DNA of 30,041 nucleotides from an uncultured Gammaproteobacteria bacterium (GTDB lineage Bacteria > Pseudomonadota > Gammaproteobacteria > Chromatiales > Chromatiaceae). The translations under genes and the position numbers were made by a program. The notes under the pieces are model-generated. The model saw nothing but the letters and a program-made list of their open reading frames with translations, ran no database searches and was not told the origin of the DNA. Shown piece after piece: positions 7,208 to 16,059 of the stretch. Positions within the stretch are counted from its first letter, which is position 1, and each line of letters begins with the position of its first letter. The stretch lies in contig CALAZS010000258.1 of the NCBI GenBank assembly GCA_937926265.1, positions 1 through 30,041 of the forward strand, in the 5' to 3' direction.

Positions 7208-7825
7208 TTACTGGTGGGCAGAAATGACAAGCCTGACCAGTTCGGCCAGTGAGCCGGCCTGCATTTTTTCCATGACCTTGGCACGATGCGCCTCAACCGT
7301 TTTAGCTGAAACCCCCAGGGTGTTGGCAATTTCCTTGTTGGATTTTCCTGCTGTGACCATATCCATCACTTCTGTCTCACGCGGCGTCAGCAGCTCAAGC
7401 CTGGAGGCTATGTCCGCCTTGAATGATTGTTCATCACGACGTGTATCATCAACGGCTAGGGCATTTCTGATCGACTCAAGTAATTGTTCATCATTGAAAG
7501 GCTTTTCAATAAAGTCGATGGCACCGGCTTTCATTGCCCTGACCGCCATCGGCACATCACCATGACCTGTAATCATGATCACTGGCAAGGTGATCTGCTG
7601 ATCCTGCAAATGTCCCTGCAATTCGAGTCCGCTCATACCCGGCATACGTACATCAAGTAACAGGCAGCCTGAGCGCCCCGGGTAATAGGCTTTAAGAAAA
7701 CTGTCTGCTGATGAAAAAGTTTCAACTTTGAGGCCGACTGATTCGATCAGCCATGTCAGCGACTCACGCATGGCATCGTCATCATCAACAACAAATACGG
7801 TAGATTGCTTTTCGGCAAGATTCAT
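7208..7825 (-). CDS. FixJ-like response regulator (receiver plus LuxR-type HTH)
   Basis: This is a cytoplasmic DNA-binding regulator of 205 residues. The receiver domain (about 8-122) has the acidic pocket D14-D17, phospho-acceptor D58 in LLLDVRMPG, T86 and K108 (EKPF). The C-terminal LuxR/GerE helix-turn-helix (about 142-200) contains LTPRETEVMDMVTAGKSNKEIA and VSAKTVEAHRAKVMEKM, the FixJ/NarL pattern. Its ATG overlaps the stop of the sensor kinase by four bases, so it is almost certainly the cognate regulator. Targets are not evident. The transporter directly downstream is the simplest candidate. Confidence 0.93.
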   Translation of the reverse strand: MNLAEKQSTVFVVDDDDAMRESLTWLIESVGLKVETFSSADSFLKAYYPGRSGCLLLDVRMPGMSGLELQGHLQDQQITLPVIMITGHGDVPMAVRAMKAGAIDFIEKPFNDEQLLESIRNALAVDDTRRDEQSFKADIASRLELLTPRETEVMDMVTAGKSNKEIANTLGVSAKTVEAHRAKVMEKMQAGSLAELVRLVISAHQ

Positions 7826-10389
7826 AAAGATACCACTATTGAATTATCTGTGATTTCTGACAGCGGAAGTTCTATCATAAAGCGAGTCCCTTGCCCCTGC
7901 CAGCTATCCACTAAAATATTACCCATGTGATCATCAATGATCGTCTGGCTGATGGCAAGCCCCATACCCATACCGGTTTCCTTGGTGGTATAGAAAGGAT
8001 GAAACAACTGTTGCCTGGTGGCCTCTGTCATACCGGAACCATTGTCTTCAACAGAGACATACGCCATGTTGTTTTCACTGATACCCGATTTGATCAGAAC
8101 AACTTTATCATCGTTACCAGCAGATTGCAGAACATCAAAAGCATTACGGACGATGTTTAAAATCACCTGCTCAATCTGCACAAGGTCGACCTGAACCTGT
8201 AATGGATGCTCATAAAGTTCAGAGACAATCCGGACATTCAGCTTTCTTGATTCAAATTCGACAAACGAACAAACTTCGAGTACCAGCTGGTTCAAATCCG
8301 CCATATCCCGGATGGCCGGCTGCCTGGCCAGCATGCCGCGCATTCTTTTAATGATTTCACCCGCCCTGTCAGCCTGATGTGATATTTTTTCAAGTGCCTG
8401 CAGAATACTGTCAGTTTCTCCGGGGTTTAGCTTTATGCGACGCTGACTCCCCTTGGCATAATTCATTATTGCTGAAAGCGGCTGGTTTAATTCATGCGCT
8501 ATACCTGTTGCCATTTCACCCATTGTTGATACACGACAAACATGTACCAGCTCAGTCTGATGCTGACGAGCCTCAGCCTCGGCCTGACGGGTCTTGGTCA
8601 CATCACTTGCGTAAATATTGACGTATTTACTGCCGGGTATGGGTACCAGCAATAATGAATAATAGCGTTCTTTGTCCTCGACTTCATAAACAGCCTCGTT
8701 ACCATCCGCAAGAACTTTTTCTACCTGTTTAACCCAGTAAACCGGCAGTTTTTGCAAAAATTCCACCCCCCAGTATTCCAGTAAGGGCCGGCTTGGCTGA
8801 TTCGCATATATGATCACACCACGGTTATTGATGCGCAGGATTGGCATGGGGCTTTCTGTGGGAATCGCCGCCAGGGTACGAATTTCCTGTTCCTGCTGTT
8901 TTCTGACTGAAATATCATGAAGGTAAACCGTAAACAGGAAATAATCCTTGATCAGTAGAGGCTTGATGGCAATCTCTACTGGAAAAAAAGAACCATCATG
9001 TCGACGAGTCTGAATTTCCACCCTTCCCGCCGCATGATTTTTAGAAGCAACGGATAAACAGCCATGTAATGTATTTTTAAACTTTTTGCGAGACTGATCA
9101 GAGATAATCAGCTGTTCGATATTCCTGCCGATAGCTTCATTAGCACTAATGCCAAATGTTTTTTCTGCTGTCGGGTTAAAATCTATAATTTTGCCGCTTT
9201 CCTCAATCGTCACAATTGAATCAAGTGACGTATCCATAATGGCGGCTTTAAGAGCTTCGGATTCCCTTATTTCGTCTTCGTGCTTGACGCGCATATCCTC
9301 CCTGGCCATTAATACCAGCTGGCTGAATTCTCGCATCCATTCTTCAAGTACAATCAGGAGGTTGCCCCGTTTGACTTCCAGTCCTGACATACCCAGTGCG
9401 CGCCGGGCAAAATCTGAAATCCTGTTAAGAACCCGGTTCAGTCGCAGTGATACAAACATAAACAGCAACGTGAAGACCAGTATAAAAACGCCTGCACCTA
9501 TCCAGCGTTGTCGCCTTTCAATCTCAAGCACCCTTTGAACAGTCGCTACGGTTCCTGAACGTGGAATGTAGGTGCCAAATAACATATCCAAAGATGACTG
9601 CACGATTAATGACTGTGACGTAACAACGAACTGGCTGGACAACTGCTCCGCTGACATTTGCTGTATGACTTCTTCCCCATCACTGCTGACAAGTACCTTG
9701 CCGCTGTCTTTATTCAGCAATGCCACAATAGCACCATCTGGCGAAACACCTTGCTGGGAAGCCTGCAGAAATGCCGTATCGACAGGAACAACAAGCACCA
9801 GTGCCCCCATAATGTTGTCACTTTCATCGGAGGCCTGTTCTATCAGGATAAGGTAAGGCAAGCCGGAAACTTCAGCCAAAAAGCTCTGGCTGATACCCGC
9901 TTCCCAGTCTACATACGATTTGATTTCTGTATCAAGAGGCTCGCTGTTAAGCTGGTACTCCTCTCTGACTTTTCCGTAGCGGTCAATCAGGAGAACATGG
10001 CTGGGTTTGGGTAATGTTTCCCAAAGTAACTCCCCGGGCAGCCAGGCCGGGATTTCATCCTGGTAGGTCATTTTCAGATAACGCTCATCCCTGCCCCAGA
10101 AAAGTGGTGTCAGGTAACGGGTTAGAATCTGGTGGTTTCCAAGTAAACGGCTAATGGCAGAATATTGATTGATGAAATGATGAAACCGGGTATGTGACTC
10201 GTGTGCCTGTTTATCCAGTCGGTTCTGCAGTTCCTCTTCAAACAGCTGTTGCACTGACCTTGTTTGAATAGTGTCAATAACCACCCAGGCACCTATACCA
10301 ACAATCAATCCAACAAGAATTGCCATCAGCGGTAATGGCAACCTGCGGAAAAAGTTTTTTATCATTGACCTTTTTTTGGGTTTGGTCAT
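7822..10389 (-). CDS. Membrane sensor histidine kinase with two PAS domains (FixL-like)
   Basis: The kinase has 855 residues. It carries a transmembrane helix at about 18-38, a large periplasmic sensor region (about 40-295) of unrecognised fold, a second helix at about 297-316, and then a coiled linker. A PAS domain spans about 380-495 (DSIVTIEESGKIIDFNPTAE) and a weaker second PAS about 505-600. The HisKA domain carries the phosphorylated H632 in MATGIAHELNQPLSAI. The HATPase has an N-box (N745/N749), a G1 box (DNGSGM, 782-787) and a G2 box (GMGMGLAIS). The kinase core and partner resemble FixL/FixJ, but I see no heme-PAS signature, so oxygen sensing should not be assumed. The stimulus is probably periplasmic. 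It is the first gene of the kinase-regulator-transporter unit. Confidence 0.93.
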   Translation of the reverse strand: MTKPKKRSMIKNFFRRLPLPLMAILVGLIVGIGAWVVIDTIQTRSVQQLFEEELQNRLDKQAHESHTRFHHFINQYSAISRLLGNHQILTRYLTPLFWGRDERYLKMTYQDEIPAWLPGELLWETLPKPSHVLLIDRYGKVREEYQLNSEPLDTEIKSYVDWEAGISQSFLAEVSGLPYLILIEQASDESDNIMGALVLVVPVDTAFLQASQQGVSPDGAIVALLNKDSGKVLVSSDGEEVIQQMSAEQLSSQFVVTSQSLIVQSSLDMLFGTYIPRSGTVATVQRVLEIERRQRWIGAGVFILVFTLLFMFVSLRLNRVLNRISDFARRALGMSGLEVKRGNLLIVLEEWMREFSQLVLMAREDMRVKHEDEIRESEALKAAIMDTSLDSIVTIEESGKIIDFNPTAEKTFGISANEAIGRNIEQLIISDQSRKKFKNTLHGCLSVASKNHAAGRVEIQTRRHDGSFFPVEIAIKPLLIKDYFLFTVYLHDISVRKQQEQEIRTLAAIPTESPMPILRINNRGVIIYANQPSRPLLEYWGVEFLQKLPVYWVKQVEKVLADGNEAVYEVEDKERYYSLLLVPIPGSKYVNIYASDVTKTRQAEAEARQHQTELVHVCRVSTMGEMATGIAHELNQPLSAIMNYAKGSQRRIKLNPGETDSILQALEKISHQADRAGEIIKRMRGMLARQPAIRDMADLNQLVLEVCSFVEFESRKLNVRIVSELYEHPLQVQVDLVQIEQVILNIVRNAFDVLQSAGNDDKVVLIKSGISENNMAYVSVEDNGSGMTEATRQQLFHPFYTTKETGMGMGLAISQTIIDDHMGNILVDSWQGQGTRFMIELPLSEITDNSIVVSL

Positions 10390-10548
10390 ATTTGGGCTAT
10401 GGCAACTAAACAGTTATCTGGAAATTATAGCGAAATTTAAGCGCTGATGAAAAAAGACCAATGATCGCCCACAGCCATAACAATAGGAATAAAATAATCG
10501 GCAAAAACCGGAATGAACTGTTGTCAGGGCAAAACTGGGCTCTGGACG

Positions 10549-10911
10549 TTACAGAGATACAGAATTATTAATGGATGATGTTCCGGGAACATACTGCCAG
10601 TCACCGACAAATTCCTTCAAAACAGCATGCGTGGTTTCATTCATGCCATCAAACATAAGGCAGCATTCCGAAAAATCGCTACGTACAACAATGGCATGGG
10701 CTTCACACTTTACAGGGCCTGCAAGAGAGTCAATAGTGAAGTTGACTGAAACCCCGACATTAACCGGAAGACTTATAGCTCCCGTATCGAGGCACATACC
10801 GCCCAGGCTTAAATCCCTTGACCGGGCTTTAACCAGCCCCAGGTTTGAATAACGAACAGTTACATCATTAACAGCAAACTGCCTTTCACTTGTTCTTCTT
10901 TGCACTGCCAT
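10549..10911 (-). CDS. PilZ-domain c-di-GMP receptor protein
   Basis: A 120-residue, single-domain PilZ protein. Both c-di-GMP contact motifs are intact: RRxxxR at residues 5-10 (RRTSER) and DxSxxG at 33-38 (DLSLGG), followed by the beta-barrel strands. PilZ proteins bind the second messenger c-di-GMP and commonly act on motility, adhesion or polysaccharide export. The partner is not evident here, although the flagellar operon is about 5 kb away. The ATG start has a strong ribosome-binding site (GAGGAGG, three bases upstream). The gene is separated from the downstream kinase by 159 bases, so it may be an independent unit. Confidence 0.92.
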   Translation of the reverse strand: MAVQRRTSERQFAVNDVTVRYSNLGLVKARSRDLSLGGMCLDTGAISLPVNVGVSVNFTIDSLAGPVKCEAHAIVVRSDFSECCLMFDGMNETTHAVLKEFVGDWQYVPGTSSINNSVSL

Positions 10912-10927
10912 TTCCTCCTCAAGTTTC

Positions 10928-10953
10928 AGGCCCCGGTTTTCACTCCAGGGCCT
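10928..10953 (-). other. Hairpin in the leader of the PilZ gene
   Basis: AGGCCC (10928-10933) and GGGCCT (10948-10953) can pair in the transcribed leader about 17 bases before the PilZ start codon, just ahead of the GAGGAGG ribosome-binding site. The stem is short (6 bp) and its role is unknown. I looked for the conserved cores of c-di-GMP riboswitches here because of the PilZ gene and did not find them. Confidence 0.35.
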
Positions 10954-11165
10954 TACCTTTTGCTAAAGCATCCAACCACAGTTTCCGATGCACTCAGGTA
11001 AGGCTGAGATTAGCCATTGGCATGTATAATGTATTCAGGTTTATATTTTTTATAGTCTGAGTATCGTGTAAACAACTGACTGTGAACATAAGGCGATTTG
11101 CTGAGAAAACCGAGGGAATACCCGTTTTAACTTAAGAAACCACTTTAGAATTAAAACTTTAATCC

Positions 11166-11621
11166 ATGAATGAAAAAACCTTTGATATAGCGGGAACAGG
11201 ACGTCGAATGGCTGCAGGGTTCTATGACTCAGTCTTATTGCTCGCCATTATACTGGTTGCAGTGAGCCTGTTTACGATTGGCATTGAATTGACTTTTGGC
11301 AAAAATGCTTCAACAGAAATGTTGCAAAACCCGTGGATCAAGCTGTTATACCAGTTGTACCTGATAGTTGTTTCAGCGTTATTTTTTATATGGTTCTGGA
11401 GTAATGGCGGTCAGACCCTCGGTATGAAAGTCTGGAAACTGCGCCTGATAAATGCAGAAAACCATCCTCTAACCTATCGCCAGGCAAGTTTGAGATTGTT
11501 TATGCTGGTTATAACCTGCCTGCCATTCGGTATCGGTTTTTTCTGGATGCTTTTTTCAGGTGACAAAAGGACATTGTACGACCGCTGGTCAGCAACGCAA
11601 ATGCTGGTTGAGGTTAATTGA
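11166..11621 (+). CDS. RDD-family membrane protein
   Basis: A 151-residue integral membrane protein with three hydrophobic segments (about 22-42, 62-80 and 110-131). The RDD signature is visible: R14-R15 and D21 in GRRMAAGFYDSVLL before helix 1, then the family stretch GQTLGMKVWKLRLI (about 83-96) and the closing RTLYDRWSATQML. The function of most RDD proteins is unknown, though some have been linked to ion exchange. A TATAAT (11025-11030) lies in the 254-base gap to the PilZ gene, but with no good -35 partner and a 135-base leader, so the promoter is uncertain. Its stop codon lies inside the 3' end of lptG on the opposite strand (8-base overlap). Confidence 0.88.
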   Translation: MNEKTFDIAGTGRRMAAGFYDSVLLLAIILVAVSLFTIGIELTFGKNASTEMLQNPWIKLLYQLYLIVVSALFFIWFWSNGGQTLGMKVWKLRLINAENHPLTYRQASLRLFMLVITCLPFGIGFFWMLFSGDKRTLYDRWSATQMLVEVN

Positions 11622-12678
11622 CCCGCCTGATCATGAAAATACCAAGCGCCAGCATTGCAATACCCGGTGTCAGTACCGCTACCAGAGGTTCGAAAGAGTA
11701 AACAATCGACAAATGCGAAAATGCCTGGTTCAAGACGTAAAACACCACACCAATCATTGCACCCACAAAAATTCTTTGCCCTACACTTACCTCTCTCAGG
11801 CTACCCAGTACAAAAGGAACTGTTATCAGCAGCATAACAATTGTTGTAAATGGAGTTATCACCTTAATCCAGAATGCGAGCTCATAAGTTGTAGCATTTT
11901 GGCCATTTTGCTTCATAAACGTCATGTAATGGTATAAACCCCAGGCAGGTAACATGGAAGGTTCAACAACAATAATGGATAGCAAGTCAGGATCAATCAT
12001 CGATGACCAGGAAGCTGACCCTACCGAGCGGCTCTTGACCATATTATCCTGGATAGCACTTTGTAAAATACCATCAAGCTGCCACTTTCCTTCAATATAG
12101 TTGGCCGACTTAGCATAGGTGGCCAATCGCATGCGTTTATCTTCATCAATCTGATAAATATAAATTTCTTCCAGACGGGATCCAGGAAGGATTTTTCTGA
12201 TATTGATAAATTCATCACCGTCTCTTGCCCAAAAACCGTACTCACTTTTTAAAGTGACTTTTTTCTGCATCTTTTCGACTTTTATCTTTTGGGCATATTC
12301 CTCGCTGACAGGCCCAAGCCATTCACCAATGATAAAAATAAACACCAGCATGACCAGGCTGGTTTTTAGCACCGCGATCACCAGACGATTTACAGATACA
12401 CCGGCAGAGCGCATCGCTGTTAACTCACCACTGCTTGCCAGGCTTCCCAGGCCGAGCAGGCTGCCAACAAGCGCAGTCATAGGAAAAATCTCAAAGGTTC
12501 TACTTGGCAATGCCAGCATCGCAGTTAGAAAGGCATCTGCAATTGTGAAATTACCGACACCAACCTTGTCAAACTGTTTAACTAATTCAAAAACCCCAAG
12601 TAATGTTAACAACACCAGCATGACGACCAGCGTTCCCATCAAAATTGCCTTGCCAACGTAACGCTCAAGAATCATCAT
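11614..12678 (-). CDS. lptG: LPS export permease LptG
   Basis: LptG is one of the two inner-membrane permease subunits of the LptB2FG complex that extracts lipopolysaccharide from the inner membrane and feeds it to the Lpt bridge. The 354 residues show the YjgP/YjgQ layout: three N-terminal helices, a periplasmic beta-jellyroll region (about 125-265) and three C-terminal helices. The block SSGELTAMRSAGVS (about 81-94) is a family hallmark at the LptB coupling helix. Its ATG overlaps the lptF stop by four bases. Its 3' end overlaps the convergent RDD gene by eight bases with no room for a terminator. Confidence 0.94.
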   Translation of the reverse strand: MMILERYVGKAILMGTLVVMLVLLTLLGVFELVKQFDKVGVGNFTIADAFLTAMLALPSRTFEIFPMTALVGSLLGLGSLASSGELTAMRSAGVSVNRLVIAVLKTSLVMLVFIFIIGEWLGPVSEEYAQKIKVEKMQKKVTLKSEYGFWARDGDEFINIRKILPGSRLEEIYIYQIDEDKRMRLATYAKSANYIEGKWQLDGILQSAIQDNMVKSRSVGSASWSSMIDPDLLSIIVVEPSMLPAWGLYHYMTFMKQNGQNATTYELAFWIKVITPFTTIVMLLITVPFVLGSLREVSVGQRIFVGAMIGVVFYVLNQAFSHLSIVYSFEPLVAVLTPGIAMLALGIFMIRRVN

Positions 12679-13844
12679 CTGGAAACTACCTTGGCATTGA
12701 GTGATAACAAGAATTTTTTAATTTTGTATCGATAGGAATGGCGATCAGATAACTCGATGAGAATCGCAACAACCACTGCAACCACTGGCAGCCACCACAT
12801 GCCCAGCCACAAGGGTGACTGACCGGTTTCCATCCACTTCTCAGCAATCTTGTGCAGGTTCATGAAACTGAAATAAACAATAAATGCCATAAACATTCGG
12901 CCATATAGTCCCTGGCGTGGCATCGAACGGCTCAATGGCACAGCCAATAGCGTAAGGGCAAACAGAGACAAAGGGATGGAATAACGAAACTGCATTTCAT
13001 ACTGATGCTTGGGAACTGCAGATCCCCATAATTCAGCACTAGACATGGCTTTTGCTGGAATACTGGACGAAACCTTTGCGGCTTGCTGTATACGAATCCC
13101 ATATTCATAAAAAGCACTGATGGTATATTGGTTCTGGCCAGGTTCTCCGATATACCGGTAGCCATTTTTAAATACCAGGTAGTGTTGACCGGTTTCATGA
13201 TCAATATATTGATACCCCTCCTTGGCCGAAATAATCCCCAGGTCACCATTGCGACGATTTTGAACAAAGACGTCTTTATAAACACCTGACTCATCGTCGC
13301 CAGAAGCTGCAAAAAACACCGTTTTGCCCTTTTGTAATTCTAAAAACTTACCCGTTTCGATTGAAGCAAATGTGTTCATATCACGATCCTGACTTGCCTT
13401 GAGTTCAATCATTGAAAACTCAGCCCATGGCATGGTCACCAGAACCAGGTAACTGACTAATGCAACCACCGGTATCGCCGCTAACAGGTACGCCCGAAAC
13501 AAAACCACCGGACTAACCCCACTGGACTGCATGGCAATAATTTCACTGTCACGGTATAACCGCCCGAGGGAAATCAAGGTTGCGAAGAAAAAAGCTGGTG
13601 GTATCAGCAAGCCAATCATTTGCAGTAAATCAAAGCCCAGCAAAATCCAGAGCACATCGACTGAAAACTGACCGGTCATGATTTTTTCCAGCGAACGGAC
13701 AAAATTATTCGAAAAAATAATCAGTATGAGGACTACAGCGACAGCAAAAAAACTCTTGTAAAGTTCCCAAATCAGATAGCGGTCTAGAATACCCAGAGGA
13801 AAGCGAGATATATAAATGCTTTTCGGAGAAAGTGCGAGTTTCAC
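12675..13844 (-). CDS. lptF: LPS export permease LptF
   Basis: LptF is the partner permease of LptG in the LptB2FG lipopolysaccharide exporter. The 389-residue protein has the same six-helix plus periplasmic jellyroll layout. The coupling-helix block [20 protein letters not shown] (about 92-111) and [14 protein letters not shown] near the N-terminus are typical of LptF. The start is GTG, overlapping the dapE stop (GTGA), and adds about 18 residues before the usual family beginning. There is no ATG closer to the expected N-terminus, so GTG with translational coupling to dapE is the best choice. In E. coli, lptFG sits next to pepA instead, so this dapE linkage is a different arrangement. Confidence 0.93.
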   Translation of the reverse strand: MKLALSPKSIYISRFPLGILDRYLIWELYKSFFAVAVVLILIIFSNNFVRSLEKIMTGQFSVDVLWILLGFDLLQMIGLLIPPAFFFATLISLGRLYRDSEIIAMQSSGVSPVVLFRAYLLAAIPVVALVSYLVLVTMPWAEFSMIELKASQDRDMNTFASIETGKFLELQKGKTVFFAASGDDESGVYKDVFVQNRRNGDLGIISAKEGYQYIDHETGQHYLVFKNGYRYIGEPGQNQYTISAFYEYGIRIQQAAKVSSSIPAKAMSSAELWGSAVPKHQYEMQFRYSIPLSLFALTLLAVPLSRSMPRQGLYGRMFMAFIVYFSFMNLHKIAEKWMETGQSPLWLGMWWLPVVAVVVAILIELSDRHSYRYKIKKFLLSLNAKVVSR

Positions 13845-14968
13845 AGTAACAGGTTTTCCAGCATTTTTTCGTAAATCAACGCAAGATTATCGAGGTCCTC
13901 AACAGCAACCCGTTCATTGATTTGATGTATCGTAGCGTTAAGTGGCCCAAGTTCGAGAACCTGTGCCCCGGTAGGCGCGATAAAACGACCATCGGATGTA
14001 CCACCGGAAGTTGAGAGATTTGTCTTGAGTGACAATACATCATCAATAGCTTTTTTTGCCGCATCGACCAAAGCACCCGGCTCAGTCAAAAACGGGTTAC
14101 CGGATAAACGCCAGTTAAGTTCGTATTCAAAACCGCCGGCATCAAGTATCTCATGTACACGTTGTTTTATTTTTTCTGCAGTTAGTTCAGTTGAAAAACG
14201 GAAATTAAAACGTGCGTGCAATTCACCTGGAATCACATTCTCTGCCCCGGTTCCCACATTCAGGTTTGAAATCTGGAAAGTGGTTTGTGGAAAAAACTCA
14301 TTGCCATCATCCCATTTTTCGTCACAAAGACGAGTCATAACCGGCGCAAACTGATGAAGGGGATTATTCGCCAGATGCGGATAAGCAACATGCCCCTGTT
14401 TTCCAATGACCCGCAATTCGCCATTGAGTGATCCACGACGGCCATTTTTTATGGTGTCGGCCAGTCTGTCAGCAGAAGACGGTTCTCCTACCAGGCAGTA
14501 ATTTATTTTTTCATTGCGGCTCTCAAGCCTTTCAATGACCTTGATGGTACCGTCGGTCGCGGGCCCTTCTTCATCGCTTGTAATCAAAAATGCAATGGAT
14601 CCATTGTGAACAGGGTGTTTTTCAAGAAAATTCGAAGTGGCTGTCAGCATTGCCGCCAGGCTGCCTTTCATGTCAGCAGCGCCACGACCATAAAGTACAC
14701 CATCATGCACTTCTGCGGAAAATGGCGAATGCAGCCACTGTTCAACGGGACCAACCGGAACCACATCAGTATGACCGGCAAAGCAGAAAACCGGCTCAGT
14801 TGATCCCCTGCGGGACCAGAGGTTGGTTACACCGGCAGATTCAATTGTTTCATGCTGGAAACCATAAGCATCCAGCTGCTGCATCATGTAAGACTGACAG
14901 CCCTTATCATCGGGTGTGACTGAATCACGTTGAATCAATTCAACAGCATGTTTAAGTGTTGTAGACAT
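13841..14968 (-). CDS. dapE: Succinyl-diaminopimelate desuccinylase DapE
   Basis: DapE hydrolyses N-succinyl-L,L-2,6-diaminopimelate to L,L-diaminopimelate in the lysine and peptidoglycan precursor pathway. It is a cytoplasmic di-zinc M20-family enzyme. The metal and catalytic residues are visible: H66 and D68 in [12 protein letters not shown]99 in [12 protein letters not shown]133/E134 in [13 protein letters not shown], and a late His in [15 protein letters not shown] dimerisation domain interrupts the catalytic domain in the normal way. The length of 375 residues equals that of E. coli DapE. It follows yffB by 86 bases, a pairing also seen in E. coli, and its stop overlaps the lptF start. 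Confidence 0.97.
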   Translation of the reverse strand: MSTTLKHAVELIQRDSVTPDDKGCQSYMMQQLDAYGFQHETIESAGVTNLWSRRGSTEPVFCFAGHTDVVPVGPVEQWLHSPFSAEVHDGVLYGRGAADMKGSLAAMLTATSNFLEKHPVHNGSIAFLITSDEEGPATDGTIKVIERLESRNEKINYCLVGEPSSADRLADTIKNGRRGSLNGELRVIGKQGHVAYPHLANNPLHQFAPVMTRLCDEKWDDGNEFFPQTTFQISNLNVGTGAENVIPGELHARFNFRFSTELTAEKIKQRVHEILDAGGFEYELNWRLSGNPFLTEPGALVDAAKKAIDDVLSLKTNLSTSGGTSDGRFIAPTGAQVLELGPLNATIHQINERVAVEDLDNLALIYEKMLENLLL

Positions 14969-15054
14969 TACAGGGAAACCGGTTGGAACTAATAAAGACT
15001 GATATTAACATCAACTGCCGTATGGAAATAAGCATAAGCAATAGTGGCGCTGAT

Positions 15055-15399
15055 TTATTTCAATAGAGACTGATATTCAGATTCATCAAAACCCACCAGC
15101 ATATTCTTACCGCTTACCAGCACTGGCCTTTTAATAATCGAGGGAATATCAAGCATAATGGCAATCGCGTTTTCACGATTTATTGACTGCTTTTGCTCAT
15201 CTGACAATTTGCGCCACATCATCCCACGACGGTTCAAAAGTGTTTCCCAGCCGACCTGCTTTTCCCACTTTTCCAGCGTCTGTTTATCAATTCCGGCTTT
15301 TTTGTAATCATGAAATTCGTAATCGATATTATTTTCAGATAACCAGTTGCGGGCTTTTTTCATAGTGTCACAGTTCGGAATTCCGAATAAAGTCAGCAT
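15055..15399 (-). CDS. yffB: ArsC/Spx-family protein (YffB-like)
   Basis: A small thioredoxin-fold protein of the arsenate reductase (ArsC)/Spx family. The active-site loop GIPNCDTMKKA holds a single cysteine (C10), and later blocks LLNRRGMMWRKL and PSIIKRPVLV match the YffB subgroup. The physiological reaction is unsettled. YffB members are usually described as ArsC-like reductases without proven arsenate activity. I use the ATG giving MLTLFGIPNC (114 residues), which has GGAG eight bases upstream. A TTG further upstream would add five residues. The conserved neighbour dapE supports the assignment. Confidence 0.88.
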   Translation of the reverse strand: MLTLFGIPNCDTMKKARNWLSENNIDYEFHDYKKAGIDKQTLEKWEKQVGWETLLNRRGMMWRKLSDEQKQSINRENAIAIMLDIPSIIKRPVLVSGKNMLVGFDESEYQSLLK

Positions 15400-15445
15400 A
15401 GTTTCTCCTGCCAATATTTTCTGGCAATTTCTTCTGGTTCAATGA

Positions 15446-16057
15446 TCAGCGACCGGGTAGTCGTTGCCGGGCTATTATCGGTAACCGCGAGACGAGTAAC
15501 AAGAGCAGAATAAATAAATAAATGAGGGGCTCTGCATAATCTGCTTTAACCAGCCAGATAAAGTGAACAATTACTAAAACAGACGCCAGATAGACCAGTT
15601 TGTGTAAGTTTTTCCATTTTTTACCCAGTTTGCGAATACTTAGCCTGTTAGAAGTTAATGCCAGTGGCAATAAAATCAGCCAGGCACTGAAACCAAGAGT
15701 TATGTAGGGTCTCTTGATAATATCTTCGACAATCTCTTCCCACAGAAAATACTGATCAAGCCAGGTATAAACCAATAAATGCAGACAGGCATAGAAAAAT
15801 GCATAGAGGCCCAACATTCGCCTTAGTTGTACCAGCCACAACATGCCGGTTATTCGTTTAACCGGGGTTAATGCCAGCGTAATCAGTAGAAAGTTTAATC
15901 CCCACAAACCGGTTTCATGAGTCAACTTTTCTACCGGGTTGGCACCAAGCTCATCATTGAAGGCCTGCCAGATCATTAACAACAATGGCAACAAAGAAAT
16001 GAGGAAAACCAGTGGCTTGATTACCCAACTGATTTGCCTGCCTGATGGTGAAAACAT
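15446..16057 (-). CDS. msrQ: Heme membrane subunit MsrQ of the MsrPQ system
   Basis: MsrQ is a polytopic heme-b membrane protein that passes electrons from the respiratory chain to periplasmic MsrP. The protein has about six hydrophobic segments in the ferric-reductase-like fold, with candidate heme-ligand histidines in ACLHLLVY and in HKLVYLASVLVIVHFIWL. The motifs TPVKRI and LRRMLGLYAFFYA are typical. I use the ATG at MFSPSGRQ (203 residues), two bases after the msrP stop. A TTG two codons upstream overlaps that stop and cannot be excluded. Adjacency to msrP is the standard arrangement. Confidence 0.93.
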   Translation of the reverse strand: MFSPSGRQISWVIKPLVFLISLLPLLLMIWQAFNDELGANPVEKLTHETGLWGLNFLLITLALTPVKRITGMLWLVQLRRMLGLYAFFYACLHLLVYTWLDQYFLWEEIVEDIIKRPYITLGFSAWLILLPLALTSNRLSIRKLGKKWKNLHKLVYLASVLVIVHFIWLVKADYAEPLIYLFILLLLLVSRLPIIARQRLPGR

Positions 16058-16059
16058 CG

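Noticed and set aside
8900..9240. Heme-binding PAS domain making the kinase an oxygen sensor like FixL
   Set aside because: The PAS fold is visible, but I cannot identify the conserved heme-ligating His and Arg context; FixJ-type pairing alone does not show oxygen sensing.
10912..11000. c-di-GMP riboswitch upstream of the PilZ gene
   Set aside because: A short leader hairpin exists, but the conserved cores of the GEMM classes are not present.
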